Positions 32,130-32,517 of a stretch of 32,517 nt of DNA are shown here, in pieces. Position numbers and translations under genes: made by a program. How positions within the stretch are numbered: position 1 is the first letter of the stretch; each line of letters opens with the position of its first letter. Under the pieces are notes generated by a model. The model was not told the origin of the DNA. It worked only from the letters and a program-made list of their open reading frames with translations, and made no database searches. The stretch is from an uncultured Sutterella sp. (GTDB taxonomy: Bacteria; Pseudomonadota; Gammaproteobacteria; Burkholderiales; Burkholderiaceae_F): contig CAAGKD010000099.1 in the NCBI GenBank assembly GCA_900770335.1, positions 1 to 32,517 of the forward strand, in the 5' to 3' direction.

Positions 32130-32380
32130 GCCTCCCGCAGGACGGCCGCACCCGTTCAATGCGTGAGCAATTGCATCCTGAGGGGCGCCGCCGCGCGGAT
32201 TCCCGCGCATGCGCTGATAGAATTTTCAGGCGGCCCCCAGCGCCGCGGGAGCGGCCTTGTCCGCGCGCAAGGCGCGCGCGGCGGAACGGCTCGATCGCAG
32301 AGGATCGGGGCCGCGCGGCTCCCTTCGGATTTCATGGGCCCCGGGCTTCCCGGGGAGCCCGCAGAGCGCGAGAGGCACGG
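32130..32380 (+). other. Intergenic region between folC and the last gene, with a promoter-like element
   Basis: No gene is seen in these 251 bases. TGATAGAAT at 32215-32223 is an extended -10-like element (TGn before TAGAAT) in an otherwise GC-rich stretch. The end is C/G-rich, with CCCCGGGCTTCCCGGGG as a small inverted repeat at about 32339-32355. Confidence 0.4.
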
Positions 32381-32517
32381 ATGTCCTTCTTCAATCCTTT
32401 CCGGAAAAGCAAGCGTCAGGAAGGCGTCCGGCTCGCCGGCATGACGGCGGACGCGGATCCCCGCGACGCGGGCGCTTCGCCCGAGGACGGCGCCCCGGAC
32501 GGCCGTCGCGAGCCGAG
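32381..32517 (+). CDS. Start of a protein, probably DedD/SPOR-domain family (cut by window edge)
   Basis: Only 45 codons are visible from the ATG at 32381: a short basic N-terminus (MSFFNPFRKSKRQEG) followed by an acidic, Ala/Gly/Asp-rich stretch. That is what precedes the membrane span in DedD-like cell-division proteins with a C-terminal SPOR domain, and such a gene follows folC in many Burkholderiales. The diagnostic SPOR domain would lie beyond the window, so this is inference from position. The upstream bases (GAGAGGCACGG) include AGAGG, a suitable ribosome-binding site. Confidence 0.55.
   Translation, partial: MSFFNPFRKSKRQEGVRLAGMTADADPRDAGASPEDGAPDGRREP

Overview
The window is about 32.5 kb of very GC-rich, gene-dense bacterial chromosome. 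It looks like a betaproteobacterium of the order Burkholderiales, perhaps a Sutterellaceae-like gut member. The reasons are the short Psd that begins YPHPIIAREGWP, the blocks bamD / rluD-pgeF and fimV-truA...accD-folC, and a genome apparently rich in amino-acid transporters. The genus is inference from gene order and protein character, not from a search. I saw no phage genes, IS elements, CRISPR arrays, tRNAs or rRNAs.

Layout. 1-3.0 kb: the end of a DinG/YoaA helicase converges on rlmD, which overlaps a small unknown membrane gene. 3.1-9.0 kb: four consecutive paralogous neurotransmitter:sodium symporter (NSS/SNF) genes, all on the minus strand. 9.2-10.9 kb: an EamA transporter followed by psd. 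11.0-13.5 kb: a lower-GC block with a family 2 glycosyltransferase that has no normal start codon, facing a WYL-domain regulator. 13.6-14.5 kb: pssA, the partner of psd in phosphatidylethanolamine synthesis, here separated from it and inverted. 14.8-18.4 kb: a FAH-family hydrolase, a second EamA transporter and the lytic transglycosylase mltB. 18.7-21.0 kb: a histone-deacetylase-like amidohydrolase with an UMF1-type MFS transporter. 21.1-23.9 kb: bamD divergent from rluD-pgeF, with interlocking start codons. 24.2-32.5 kb: rimO, fimV, truA, accD, folC and the start of what is probably a DedD/SPOR gene.

Functions. Most of the window is housekeeping. It covers rRNA, tRNA and ribosomal protein modification (RlmD, RluD, TruA, RimO), phospholipid and fatty acid synthesis (Psd, PssA, AccD), folate (FolC) and envelope assembly (BamD, MltB, PgeF, FimV). 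The accessory content is the NSS array and the glycosyltransferase/WYL block.

The points most worth a second look are these. (1) The four NSS paralogues all appear to have lost the side-chain ligands of the Na1 sodium site but kept Na2. (2) The glycosyltransferase 5' end has an AGGAGG-ATC-TGA-C arrangement resembling the prfB recoding site. (3) Palindromes lie in the leaders of NSS copy 3 and accD. (4) The bamD and rluD start codons share two base pairs. (5) No trp genes are found between truA and accD.
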